Shown piece after piece: positions 52,915 through 62,300 of a stretch of 64,000 nt of DNA; within the stretch, counting starts at the first letter, position 1, and each line of letters starts with the position of its first letter. Source of the stretch: Pleomorphomonas carboxyditropha (GTDB lineage: Bacteria > Pseudomonadota > Alphaproteobacteria > Rhizobiales > Pleomorphomonadaceae). The position numbers and the translations under genes were made by a program. Where the stretch lies: NCBI RefSeq assembly GCF_002770725.1, contig NZ_NQVN01000024.1:1-64000 (forward strand). Direction: 5' to 3'. The notes under the pieces are model-generated. The model made no database searches and was not told the DNA's origin. It saw nothing but the letters and a program-made list of their open reading frames with translations.

Positions 52915-54021
52915 TTACTGCTGGTCGTGCGGTTCGTTGCGGCGGTGGTGGTCGTGCTTGCTGGTCAGGCGCTTGACGGCGGTCGCCGCCGTGTGCACCG
53001 CCACGCCGGCCACCACGGCGCCGGCGGCGGCAAGGCCGATCTGGTCGGCCGTCGCCTCGACCCCGAACTGCCGGATGGTGGTCAGCCGGTCGTAGAACGA
53101 GCCCTTGTCCCAGAAGCCCTCTTCCGAGCAGCCGATGCAGCCGTGGCCCGACTGGATCGGGAAGGAGACGCCGCCGTTCCAGCGGACCGTCGAGCAGGCG
53201 TTGTAGGTGGTCGGCCCCTTGCAGCCCACCTTGTAGAGGCAGTAGCCCTTGCGCGCGCTGTCGTCGTCCCAGCTCTCGACGAACTGGCCGGCGTCGAAAT
53301 GCGGCCGGCGGTAGCATTTGTCGTGGATGCGCTGCGAATAGAACATCTTCGGCCGACCCTGGCGGTCGAGCTCGGGCATCTTGCCGAAGGTGACGATGTA
53401 GCTGATGACGCCGGTCATCACCTCGGCGATCGGCGGGCAGCCCGGCACCTTGATGATCGGCTTGTCGCGGATCACCTTGTCGATCGGCACCGCCTGCGTC
53501 GGATTGGGCTTGGCGGCCTGCACGCAGCCCCAGGAGGCGCAGGCGCCCCAGGCGATCACCGCCATGGCATCGCCGGCCATTTCCCTGAGCTTCTCGACGA
53601 ACGGCCGGCCGCCGTCGATGCAGTACATGCCGTCCTCGTTGAGCGGCGGATTGCCCTCGACGGCGAGGATATAGCCGCCCTTGTATTTTTCGCGGGTTTC
53701 CTGAAGGATTTCATCGGCCTGGTGGCCGGCCGCCGCCATGAGGGTGTCGTCGTAGTCGAGCGACACCATCGACAGGACGACGTCCTTGACCAGCGGATGC
53801 GCCGAACGGATGAAGCTTTCGGAGCAGCAGGTGCATTCAAGACCGTGCATCCAGATGACCGGAATGCGCGGCTTGGTCTCCAGCGCCCGCGCCATCTCGG
53901 TCGCCGCCACCGGGCCGAGCCCGAGGCTCGCCGCGGTCAGGTTGCAGAACTTGACGAAACTCCGCCGCGTGATCCCCTGCCGGCGGATCACGTCATAAAA
54001 GGTCTCGGTCGCCGAACCCAT
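52915..54021 (-). CDS. hupS: Uptake [NiFe]-hydrogenase small subunit
   Basis: This 368-residue electron-transfer subunit has a Tat signal [10 protein letters not shown] (residues 18-27) and, after it, the proximal-cluster CTCCSE. Group 1 features include [15 protein letters not shown] (the extra Cys next to CxxC as in O2-tolerant enzymes), [34 protein letters not shown] and [10 protein letters not shown]-terminal TM helix ([18 protein letters not shown]) and a His-rich tail follow. ATG 54021 has GGGGGA upstream. First gene of the hup operon. Confidence 0.98.
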   Translation of the reverse strand: MGSATETFYDVIRRQGITRRSFVKFCNLTAASLGLGPVAATEMARALETKPRIPVIWMHGLECTCCSESFIRSAHPLVKDVVLSMVSLDYDDTLMAAAGHQADEILQETREKYKGGYILAVEGNPPLNEDGMYCIDGGRPFVEKLREMAGDAMAVIAWGACASWGCVQAAKPNPTQAVPIDKVIRDKPIIKVPGCPPIAEVMTGVISYIVTFGKMPELDRQGRPKMFYSQRIHDKCYRRPHFDAGQFVESWDDDSARKGYCLYKVGCKGPTTYNACSTVRWNGGVSFPIQSGHGCIGCSEEGFWDKGSFYDRLTTIRQFGVEATADQIGLAAAGAVVAGVAVHTAATAVKRLTSKHDHHRRNEPHDQQ

Positions 54022-54118
54022 GCCATTCCCCCGAAAAGCGTGCCAACGCTCGAAAATGGCCGGTCGGACGGCTGAAATACATGCCGGCCCGCGACTCTCG
54101 AACATTAGCAAACGCTCA

Positions 54119-54134
54119 TGCAGCTTATGCCCCA
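54119..54134 (-). promoter_or_regulatory. Candidate sigma-54 (-24/-12) promoter of hupSL
   Basis: On the minus strand TGGGGC, 5 bases, then CTGC (54119-54134) keeps the invariant GG and GC spaced as in TGGCAC-N5-TTGC. It would start transcription about 85-90 bases before hupS. Sigma-54 with a HoxA- or NifA-type activator is known for hup genes in several rhizobia. The match is partial, so this is a candidate only. Confidence 0.35.
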
Positions 54135-54151
54135 GTTCAGAATGGGTCCAG

Positions 54152-54175
54152 ATCACAAATCGTAGTGATGACTAC
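54152..54175. promoter_or_regulatory. Overlapping inverted repeats between hupS and the arsC-like gene
   Basis: Two overlapping dyads lie here: ATCAC-N8-GTGAT (54152-54169) and the perfect GTAGT-N4-ACTAC (54162-54175). They sit just upstream of the candidate hup promoter in the divergent region. Likely a regulator-binding site; the regulator is unknown. Confidence 0.4.
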
Positions 54176-54310
54176 ACGAGCCGGGTTTTCGCCGTTGAAA
54201 TAAAGGGATAGGCTGGAGGCGACGAGGGCGGTCTACGTGTCTTGCCGTATGAAACCGACCCTGGCGCCGGCTTCAGGAGAGCGGGCCGGCCACAACCAAG
54301 AGGTAAAGCG

Positions 54311-54682
54311 ATGCCCGTTACCATCTATGGAATCAAGAACTGCGACACCATGAAAAAGGCCTTTGCCTGGCTCGACGAGCACGGCGTCGCCTACAGTTTT
54401 CACGACTACAAGAAATCCGGCATCGCGGCCGACAAGCTCGCGAACTGGATATCGCGCGCCGGCGGCTGGGAGCACGTGGTCAACAAGAGCGGCCTCACGT
54501 TTCGCGGCCTGCCGGAAACCACCAAGGGAAGCCTCGACGACGAGCGCGCCATCGCCCTGATGATCGAGAAGCCGAGCATGATCCGCCGGCCGATCATCGA
54601 AGCCGACGGCGGCAAGCTGATCATCGGCTTTTCGGACGAATCGTTCGTCGCCAGCTTCGACCGGTCCAACCCCGCGCCCTGA
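54311..54682 (+). CDS. ArsC/Spx-family protein (YffB-like)
   Basis: This 123-residue thioredoxin-fold protein starts MPVTIYGIKNCDTMKKAFAW with a single active-site-like Cys11. HDYKKSGIAADKLANWI, RGLPETTKGSLDDERAIALM and PSMIRRPIIEADGGKLIIGF are family features. YffB proteins are distantly related to arsenate reductase; glutathione-dependent reductase activity is suspected but not shown. ATG 54311 has AGAGG upstream. It converges with selO. Confidence 0.88.
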   Translation: MPVTIYGIKNCDTMKKAFAWLDEHGVAYSFHDYKKSGIAADKLANWISRAGGWEHVVNKSGLTFRGLPETTKGSLDDERAIALMIEKPSMIRRPIIEADGGKLIIGFSDESFVASFDRSNPAP

Positions 54683-54699
54683 GCGGCGCCGGGCGCCCG

Positions 54700-56178
54700 T
54701 CAGGTCCCGCAGAAGGTCGCCGCCACGCGTTCCTCGGGACGCGGTGGCGACGCGAGGTCGGCATCCTCCGGCCGATCCTCGAACGGGCGCGTCACCGCCT
54801 GCAGCAGACGAATGTAGGCGGAGCCGTCGCTTCCGTCGATGATGGCGTCGAGCGCCTTCTCCACCTGATGGTTGCGCGGAATGATCGCCGGATTGACCGC
54901 CCGCATCGCCGCCGCGGCTTCGCCGGCAGAGCGGCTGCCCGCTGCCAGCCTTTGCCGCCAGCTCGTCAGCCAGGGCTCGACGCCGGCATTCCCGCCGAAC
55001 AGCGACAGGAAGGGTTCGGTATCCGCCTCCGGATCGACGAGATCGGCGAGGCGGCGGAAGGCGAGGGTAAAGTCGGCCCGCCCCATCTGCATGACGGCGA
55101 GCAGGCCGGTCACCAGGTCGCGGTCGCCCGGCCGCTCGTCGGCGATGCCGAGCTTTTCCAGGAAGCGGCCGAAATAGGCGGTCTCGAATTCACCGGCGAA
55201 GCCGCTCAGCCGCTCCACCACCAGCTCGACCGCCTTGTCGCGGTCGTCCGAGAGCAGCGGCAGCAGGCACTCGCCGAAGCGGGCGAGGTTCCACTGGGCG
55301 ATCTGCGGCTGCCGGCCATAGGCGTAGCGACCCTGGCGGTCGATGGAACTCAGCACCATGGCGGGGTCATAGGCATCTAGGAAGGCGCAGGGGCCGTAAT
55401 CGATGGTCTCGCCGGAAATCGCCATGTTGTCGGTGTTCATCACGCCATGGACGAAGCCGACCGACAGCCAGAGGGCGATCAGTCTCGCCTGCCGCCGGAC
55501 GACGCTTTCGAACAAGGCGGCATAAGGCGCGTCCGTCCCGGCAATCTCCGGGTAGAGCCGCTCGATCACGTAGTCGGCGAGGCGGCGGATGCCGTCCTCG
55601 TCGGAGCGGTGGGCGAAATACTGGAAGGTGCCGACCCTAACGTGGCTCGCCGCGACGCGGGTCAGCACGGCGCCAGGCAGCGGCCGTTCCCGCAGAACCG
55701 TCTCGCCGGTCGCCACCGCGGCGAGCGAGCGCGTCGTCGGAATGCCGAAGGCCGCCATCGCCTCGCTGACGAGATACTCGCGCAGCACCGGCCCCACCGC
55801 CGCCTTGCCGTCGCCGCGCCGCGAGAACACCGTACGGCCGGAGCCCTTCAGTTGCAGGTCCAGGCGCCGGCCGTCACGGGCGACCACCTCGCCGAGCAAC
55901 ACCGCCCGGCCGTCGCCGAGCGCCGGCACGAACTGGCCGAACTGGTGGCCGGCATAGGCGAGGGCGATCGGGTCGGCGCCGGCCGGCACCGCCGCGCCCG
56001 ACAATGCGGCGACGCCCTCGGGCGAGGCGAGCGCCTCGGCGTCGAGGCCGAGTTCCCCGGCCAGCGTCGTGTTGAGCACCAGGAGCCCCGGCGACGGCGC
56101 CACCTCGGGACGCACGCGCTCGTAGAAACGGGCGGGCAGGCGGGCATAGCTGTTGTCGAAGGCGATGGAGAGCGGCAA
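54700..56178 (-). CDS. selO: Protein adenylyltransferase SelO (YdiU/UPF0061)
   Basis: This 492-residue pseudokinase-fold enzyme transfers AMP to Ser/Thr/Tyr of target proteins in redox control. Markers are FDNSYARLPARFYERV, AYAGHQFGQFVPALGDGRAV, QLKGSGRTVFSRRGDGKAAV, HGVMNTDNMAISGETIDYGP and the C-terminal FCGT with Cys at the place of selenocysteine in eukaryotic SelO. The start is taken as TTG 56178 because GAGGAG lies 6 bases upstream and the protein then opens like other SelO members; the frame runs to a GTG at 56235. Confidence 0.93.
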   Translation of the reverse strand: MPLSIAFDNSYARLPARFYERVRPEVAPSPGLLVLNTTLAGELGLDAEALASPEGVAALSGAAVPAGADPIALAYAGHQFGQFVPALGDGRAVLLGEVVARDGRRLDLQLKGSGRTVFSRRGDGKAAVGPVLREYLVSEAMAAFGIPTTRSLAAVATGETVLRERPLPGAVLTRVAASHVRVGTFQYFAHRSDEDGIRRLADYVIERLYPEIAGTDAPYAALFESVVRRQARLIALWLSVGFVHGVMNTDNMAISGETIDYGPCAFLDAYDPAMVLSSIDRQGRYAYGRQPQIAQWNLARFGECLLPLLSDDRDKAVELVVERLSGFAGEFETAYFGRFLEKLGIADERPGDRDLVTGLLAVMQMGRADFTLAFRRLADLVDPEADTEPFLSLFGGNAGVEPWLTSWRQRLAAGSRSAGEAAAAMRAVNPAIIPRNHQVEKALDAIIDGSDGSAYIRLLQAVTRPFEDRPEDADLASPPRPEERVAATFCGT

Positions 56179-56259
56179 GAACGGCTCCTCGAATCCCGAC
56201 CGCAAGCGACGGTCTCGGCAACGTGGGGCGGTCACCGGACAATTGGCCGGCTCATATAT

Positions 56260-56273
56260 ACTCTACGTAGAGT
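56260..56273. promoter_or_regulatory. Perfect 14-bp palindrome upstream of selO
   Basis: ACTCTACGTAGAGT is a perfect palindrome next to TATATA, about 80 bases before the preferred selO start. It has the form of a repressor operator. No known box is matched with certainty. Confidence 0.45.
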
Positions 56274-56963
56274 TCTGGATAAGGCGGTGCAAGAGCCTGC
56301 CTATCCGGATCCATTGACCGGCGCGCCCGGGCACCACCAGCCTGATTCCAATAGAAACAATAGATTGCGACCAGTTTCTCAATTGAAAAATGAGCATACG
56401 AACAAATCAAATCCTCAAATATAAGGTGAAAAACACGAATCAACGCATTGATATATAAAGGGGAATTATAATCGACCATAGACGGCCTCTGCTTCACGAC
56501 CTTCTCGATGGGAACTCGGGCATTCCCCGACCAACTTCCGGATTTGCCCGTCCAAGGCAGGCATGTCTCGGCCGAGTCTTCTTCGGCCGGCAAGCACTTT
56601 TGGGGCGCGATCAGAGAATCGCCGCCCGGTCGAACCGGCGCAATGCGAGCCGGAAAGGTTATCCGCGCCGACCCGCGGCCCGGGCCGCACCAGGCATCAG
56701 CATTGCCATCCGATTTTGGCCGCCACTGCCTGTGATGATTCCGCAACAGCGCAGTCAAACTCGCGGAAGCAGAATTCATTAGGCATAAATTGCCCCTATT
56801 CAGCCATAAACGAACCTGACCTTATCGCTGTAAAACAAGCGTGGGAAAGCGTGGCGTGGCCGTTGCCACGTGGCTGATGTTCTCACGGAGGTTCGTGGGA
56901 TGGGCGCGATGCTCCTGGCATCGCCGACCGGAAAGCGGGCGGGGCGGAACGCCGAGAGTGAAC
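56274..56963. other. AT-rich, gene-poor stretch before exoR
   Basis: About 690 bases lie between the selO upstream region and the exoR start. The part at 56380-56480 is strikingly AT-rich for this genome. Several open frames cross it, including one of 175 codons on the minus strand (56252-56779), but none has a ribosome-binding site, family motif or normal codon use. It may be the regulatory region of exoR, decayed DNA, or foreign DNA. Confidence 0.5.
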
Positions 56964-57848
56964 ATGTCGGGTGTCTGTGTCAGAAATGTCTGCAAGGTCT
57001 CCGTCGCCCTGTCGCTGGGGGTGATGTTCGGCTCGCAGGCCTTGGCCTTCGATCCGCAGGCCGCCACGAAGCAGGATGCGTGCTGCGATGCCGCGACCAT
57101 GTCCACCTTGCGCGAAGCGACCCGAGCCTACTATTCGGGCGACAAGCGCGAGGCGGTAACCGGGCTGCTCGCCGCCGCGCAGAGCGGTCACCCGGCCGCC
57201 CAGTGGAAGCTCGGGCGCATGTACGCCAAGGGCGACGGCGTGGCCGAAGACGACATGAAGGCTTTCGAGTTCTTCAGCCAGTTGATCTCCGCCCATGGCG
57301 AGGACTCGCCGTCCTCTCCGGACGCGCCGTTCGTTTCCAGCGCCTTCGTTGAGGTCGGATCCTACTATCTGACGGGCATCGCCGATTCGGCCATCGTGCC
57401 CAACGTCAACCGCGCCCGCGAGATCTTCACCTACGCCGCTTCCTATTTCGGCGATGCGCTGGCCCAGTTGAAGCTCGGCAGCATGTATCTCGACGGGGTC
57501 GGCGTGGACCAGGATCCTCGCCAGGCGGCCCGCTGGTTCCTGCTCGCCGCCCGCAAGGGCCAGATCGACGCCCAGGCCAAACTCGGCGAGATGCTGGTCA
57601 GGGGCGACCAGATCGAACCCAATCCGGTGCATGGCCTGATGTGGCTGACCATCGCCCTGAAGCGCGCCGAACTCGCGCATCACGACGACGCCGGCATCCG
57701 CGCCGCCCATGAGGAGGCCTTCTCGCTGGCCAGCGAGGACGAGCGCCGCAAGGCCATCGCCCTGGCCGACCAGTGGCTCGTCGACAACGACGCCGCCTTC
57801 ACCCAGGCCTATTCGGAACGCGCCATCGAGGCCTCGACCACCCGCTGA
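56964..57848 (+). CDS. exoR: ExoR-like periplasmic Sel1-repeat regulator
   Basis: This 294-residue protein has a signal sequence (VSVALSLGVMFGSQALAFDP) and then Sel1-type repeats: HPAAQWKLGRMYAKGDGVAE, DALAQLKLGSMYLDGVGVDQ and AQAKLGEMLVRGD. The C-terminus EEAFSLASEDERRKAIALAD closely follows the pattern of rhizobial ExoR, the periplasmic inhibitor of the ExoS-ChvI sensor pair controlling exopolysaccharide and motility. ATG 56964 gives a proper signal peptide. No exoS/chvI genes are nearby. Confidence 0.87.
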   Translation: MSGVCVRNVCKVSVALSLGVMFGSQALAFDPQAATKQDACCDAATMSTLREATRAYYSGDKREAVTGLLAAAQSGHPAAQWKLGRMYAKGDGVAEDDMKAFEFFSQLISAHGEDSPSSPDAPFVSSAFVEVGSYYLTGIADSAIVPNVNRAREIFTYAASYFGDALAQLKLGSMYLDGVGVDQDPRQAARWFLLAARKGQIDAQAKLGEMLVRGDQIEPNPVHGLMWLTIALKRAELAHHDDAGIRAAHEEAFSLASEDERRKAIALADQWLVDNDAAFTQAYSERAIEASTTR

Positions 57849-57934
57849 CGGCACAGGCGCCGCCGGCTGAGTCGCCGCGCTAGATCGCCATGCGCCCTGA
57901 CGGACGCAAAGTGACGATCCGGTCCTTTGTTATC

Positions 57935-57979
57935 GCATCGGATTTTCCGAAAACCGGTTCCCACTTTTCGGTCCGATGC
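57935..57979. repeat. Dispersed palindromic repeat, copy 2
   Basis: A 45-bp palindrome with arms GCATCGGA and TCCGATGC, the same outer arms and the same CCCACTTTTCGG inner right arm as the copy at 10911-10959. It ends two bases before the xthA stop and separates the convergent genes exoR and xthA, so it may also act as a bidirectional terminator. Confidence 0.8.
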
Positions 57980-57980
57980 C

Positions 57981-58763
57981 CTAGGCCCGAATCTCCACCA
58001 CCACCGGCACATGGTCGGACGGCTTCTCCCAATCGCGGACGTCGTCCTCGATCTCCACGCCCGCGACCCGGTCGGCCGCCTGCGGCGACGCCAGGATATG
58101 GTCGATGCGGATTCCCCAGTTCCGCTGCCGCGCGCCTGCCTGATAGTCCCAGAAGGTATAGCGGCCCGGCCGGTCGTCGACGGAACGCAAAGCGTCCGTC
58201 CAGCCGAGGTTGACGATCGACCGGAAGGCGGCGCGGCTCCGCGGCAGGAACAGCGCGTCGCCGGCCCAGACGGCCGGATCGTGACAGTCGCGCGGCTCGG
58301 GAATGATATTGTAGTCGCCGCAGAGCAGGGTGGCTTCCTCGAGCGCCAGAAGGCCGGCGGCGTACCGCCTGAGCCGCTCCATCCAGGCGAGCTTGTAGAC
58401 GTATTTGTCGCTGTCCGGCGGATTGCCGTTGGGCAGGTAGATGGATGCGACGCGCAGGCTGCCGTCAGGCACCGACACCACCGCCTCGATGTAGCGCGAC
58501 TGCATGTCCCCGTCGTCTCCCGGAAGGCCGCGCCGGACCTCGTCGAGCGGCAGCAGCGACAGGATGGCGACACCGTTGAAGCCCTTCTGGCCGCTCAGGG
58601 CGACGTTGTAGCCGAGGCGCTCGAACGGTTCCGACGGGAAGGCCTCGTCGACGCACTTGATCTCCTGCAGGCAGACGATATCGGGCCGGCTTTTTTCCAG
58701 CCAGGCCGACGCCGTCTCGATCCGGGCGCGGACGCCGTTGATGTTCCAGGTGGCGATGCGCAT
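57981..58763 (-). CDS. xthA: Exodeoxyribonuclease III
   Basis: This 260-residue AP endonuclease/3' exonuclease of base-excision repair starts MRIATWNINGVRARIE. Active-site stretches are IVCLQEIKCVDEAFP (Glu), LCGDYNIIPEP (Asp, Asn), and the terminal SDHVPVVVEI (Asp-His). ATG 58763 has GGAGGAA upstream. Complete and typical in length. Confidence 0.96.
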   Translation of the reverse strand: MRIATWNINGVRARIETASAWLEKSRPDIVCLQEIKCVDEAFPSEPFERLGYNVALSGQKGFNGVAILSLLPLDEVRRGLPGDDGDMQSRYIEAVVSVPDGSLRVASIYLPNGNPPDSDKYVYKLAWMERLRRYAAGLLALEEATLLCGDYNIIPEPRDCHDPAVWAGDALFLPRSRAAFRSIVNLGWTDALRSVDDRPGRYTFWDYQAGARQRNWGIRIDHILASPQAADRVAGVEIEDDVRDWEKPSDHVPVVVEIRA

Positions 58764-58864
58764 GCAAACTTCCTCCGGCCGCCGTCTCGACGCTGGCGAT
58801 TCCCACATTTCCGCCGCGCGAATCCTTCTCACACGCATGGGAACGTTACAAGAACTATTGTATT

Positions 58865-58878
58865 TTGATCTAGGTTAA
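58865..58878. promoter_or_regulatory. Imperfect FNR/FixK-type box
   Basis: TTGAT-CTAG-GTTAA resembles the anaerobox TTGAT-N4-ATCAA with two mismatches in the right half. It lies between the divergent xthA and the small membrane-protein gene, about 67 bases before the latter. Weak evidence. Confidence 0.25.
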
Positions 58879-58944
58879 GGGCATGCTTGACGAACGAACA
58901 AAGTTAGAACAATATGAGCCCCAACGCAGAACGAGGGGGTGAGG

Positions 58945-59247
58945 ATGACTGTCATAAGTGCCAAGCTTTCCATTGGGGAAATCGAATGCATGGTCGGCGT
59001 CCGCTACAACCAGGCATCGCACGATAAGAACAAAACGGGATCATTGGCGCGTTCCGGCCAGGTTTTGCCCGGATTTTCAAGGGAAGAGGCGCCGACGGTC
59101 CGCGATTTCACGCTGTCGCCGCGCGAGCGTCTCGCCTCGGCGATTGCCTCGGCGGCCATTGTGCGCGACGTGGCGGCCCTCGGCGCCCTCGTGCTGTTCG
59201 GCACCATGCTGGTACTGGTGCTGAGCTCGGCCGACATGCTGGTCTGA
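58945..59247 (+). CDS. Small single-TM protein, unknown
   Basis: This 100-residue protein has a charged N-terminal part (about 1-70) with FTLSPRERLASAIASAAIVR, and one C-terminal TM helix (VAALGALVLFGTMLVLVLSS). ATG 58945 follows GGGGGTGAGG closely. The family was not recognised. A position-conserved tail-anchored protein is possible. Base composition at the 5' end is lower in GC than the rest. Confidence 0.65.
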   Translation: MTVISAKLSIGEIECMVGVRYNQASHDKNKTGSLARSGQVLPGFSREEAPTVRDFTLSPRERLASAIASAAIVRDVAALGALVLFGTMLVLVLSSADMLV

Positions 59248-59384
59248 CCCTCGCGGCGGGCAGGCGAGTTTTCCACAAGCCGCCGGCGTCGCCACGAAAC
59301 CACTCCGATCGCCTGGCCGGATGCGATAGCCTGTCGTCTCCGATCCGCCCGCGCGGTGGGTCGGCCTCCAACCGGAACAGGACG

Positions 59385-62300
59385 ATGATCGGCGACGTCG
59401 GCTTCATTCACCTGCGCGTTCACAGCGCCTATTCGCTGCTCGAAGGGGCTCTGCCGCTCGTCAAGGCGCTGAAGCTGGCGGTGGCCGACAATCAGCCGGC
59501 GCTCGCCATCACCGACAGCGGCAATCTTTTCTGCGCCCTCGAATTCTCCGAAAAGGCCATCGAGAAGGGGCTGCAGCCGATCATCGGTTGCCAGATGGCC
59601 GTCGATTTCGGCGACGACAGCGCCGACCGCCGCCGCCCCGGCGGACTGCCGCAGGCGCTGCCCTCCATCGTGCTGCTGGCGGCGACGGCGGAAGGCTTCG
59701 CCAACCTGACGGTGCTGATGTCCCGCTCCTTTCTCGAATCGGAGCCGGGTGCGCCCGCCAATCTGCCGATCGGCCGTTTCGAGGGACTGACCGGCGGCAT
59801 CATCGCGCTGACCGGCGGCCCCGGCGGTCCGGTCGACAAGGCGATCGCCGCCGGATTGATGCCGCAGGCCGAAAGCCGTCTTTCGCTGCTCGAGGAATTG
59901 TTCGGCGACCGCCTCTACGTCGAGCTGCAGCGGCACGGCACGCCTGAGGAGGTGATGGTCGAGCCGCATCTCGTCGAACTCGCCTATGCGCGCGGCCTGC
60001 CGCTGGTCGCCACCAACGAATGCTATTTCCCGACACGCGCCGACTACGAGGCGCATGACGCGCTGATCGCCATTTCCGAAGGGCGCATGGTCGCCGAGGA
60101 CGATCGCCGCCGCCTTACCGAGGAGCATTATTTCAAGTCGCGCGCCGAGATGCAGACGCTGTTCGCCGACCTGCCGGAAGCGCTGGAAAACACCATCGAG
60201 ATCGCCCGCCGCTGCACCGTCAGGGCGCCGAAGCGCAAGCCGCTGCTGCCGCGCTTCGCCGGCGCCGACGTCGACGACGTTGCGGCGGCCGAGGCGGCCG
60301 AGGCGGCCGAGCTGGCCCGCCAGGCCTGGGAGGGGCTCGCCCACCGTATCGAGAGCCACGGCCTTGCGCCGGGGCTGGCGCTCGAGGACTATCACAAGCG
60401 GCTCGAATTCGAGCTCGGCATCATCACCCGCATGAAGTTCCCCGGCTACTTCCTGATCGTGGCCGACTTCATCAAATGGGCCAAGGCGCACGGCATTCCC
60501 GTCGGGCCGGGCCGCGGCTCGGGCGCCGGCTCGCTGGTGGCCTTCTCGCTCACCATCACCGACCTCGACCCTCTCAGGTTCGCCCTGCTGTTCGAGCGCT
60601 TCCTCAATCCCGAGCGCGTGTCGATGCCCGACTTCGACATCGACTTCTGCCAGGACCGCCGCGAGGAGGTGATCCGCTACGTACAGGACAAGTATGGCCG
60701 CGGCCAGGTGGCGCAGATCATCACCTTCGGTTCGCTGCAGGCGCGCGCCGTGCTGCGCGACGTCGGTCGCGTGCTGCAGATGTCCTACGGCCAGGTCGAC
60801 AAGCTCTGCAAGCTGGTGCCGCAGAACCCGGCCCATCCGGTGACACTGGTGCAGGCGCTCGAGGACGAGCCGCGGCTCAAAGAGGCGCGGGAGGATCCGG
60901 TGGTCGATCGGCTGATCGATATCTCGATCAAGCTCGAAGGCCTCTACCGCCACGCCTCGACGCACGCCGCCGGCATCGTCATCGGCGACCGGCCGCTCGA
61001 CCAGTTGGTGCCGCTCTACCGGGACCCGCGCTCGGACATGCCGGTCACCCAGTACAACATGAAATGGGTGGAAAGCACCGGCCTCATCAAGTTCGACTTT
61101 CTCGGCCTCAAGACGCTGACGGTGCTGAGACGCGCCGTCGACCTCATCGAGCGCAAGGGCGTGAAGATCGACCTGTCGGCGCTGCCGCTCGACGACCCCA
61201 AGACCTACGAGCTGCTCACCCGCGGCGAGACGGTCGGCGTGTTCCAGCTGGAAAGCATGGGCATGCGCAAGGCCATCTCGGACATCAAGCCGGACCGCTT
61301 CGAGGACATCATCGCCCTCGTCGCGCTCTACCGGCCCGGCCCGATGGCCAACATCCCCGTCTACGGCGCCCGCAAGTTCGGCCTGGAGAAGCCGGACTAC
61401 CTGTATCCCTCCATCGAGCCGGTGCTGAAGGAGACCTACGGCATCATCGTCTACCAGGAACAGGTGATGCAGATCGCCCAGATCCTGTCGGGCTATTCGC
61501 TCGGCGAAGCTGACCTGCTGCGCCGCGCCATGGGCAAGAAGATCAAGGCGGAGATGGACAAGCAGCGGGTCCGCTTCGTCGACGGCGCCGTCGAACGCGG
61601 CGTCGACAAGGCGCTCGCCGACACCATCTTCGACCTCCTGGCCAAGTTCGCCGACTACGGCTTCAACAAGAGCCACGCCGCCGCCTACGCGCTGGTCGCC
61701 TACCAGACCGCCTATCTCAAGGCCAACCATCCCGTCGAGTTCATGGCGGCGTCGATGACGCTCGAACTGACCAACACCGACAAGCTCAACGACTTCCGGC
61801 GCGAGGCGATCCGCCTCGGCATCACCGTCGAGCCGCCGTCGGTCAACCGCTCCGACGTGGTGTTCGAGGTGGACGGCAAGCATATTCTCTACGCGCTGGC
61901 CGCCGTCAAGGGCGTCGGCCAGGCGGCGGTCGAGCATATCGTCGCCGAGCGGGGCGACAAGCCGTTCCGGTCGATCTCCGATTTCGCCAGCCGCATCAAT
62001 CCCAAGGCGATGAACAAGCGCATCCTGGAGGCGCTGACGTCGGCCGGCGCCTTCGATTGCCTGGAGCCGAACCGCAACCGGCTGTTCCAGGGGCTCGACG
62101 GCGTGATGGCCGCCGCCGCCCATCGGCTCGAGCAGCAGGAGAGCGGCCAGAACGAGCTGTTCGGCGGGGGAGGCGAGCCGGAGCCGGTCCGCCTGCCGGC
62201 CGTTGCCAACTGGCTACCCGAGGAAAAGCTGCAGCGCGAGCACACGGCGATCGGCTTCTACCTGTCCGCCCACCCCCTCGACGCCTATGAGGCGCTGCTC

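Noticed and set aside
54700-56235. SelO start at GTG 56235
   Set aside because: The TTG at 56178 has a GAGGAG six bases upstream and gives the usual SelO N-terminus; the longer form adds an Arg-rich segment.
56252-56779. 175-codon minus-strand frame in the AT-rich stretch before exoR
   Set aside because: No ribosome-binding site, no recognisable domain, and composition shifts halfway through as if crossing unrelated DNA.
59004-62123. Long open frame antisense to dnaE (over 1000 codons), and similar ones antisense to serS (20272-22860), capsid (4988-6856) and secD (29270-30958)
   Set aside because: They mirror the codon structure of the real genes in GC-rich DNA, are rich in Arg/His/Asp/Gly, and lack family motifs and ribosome-binding sites.
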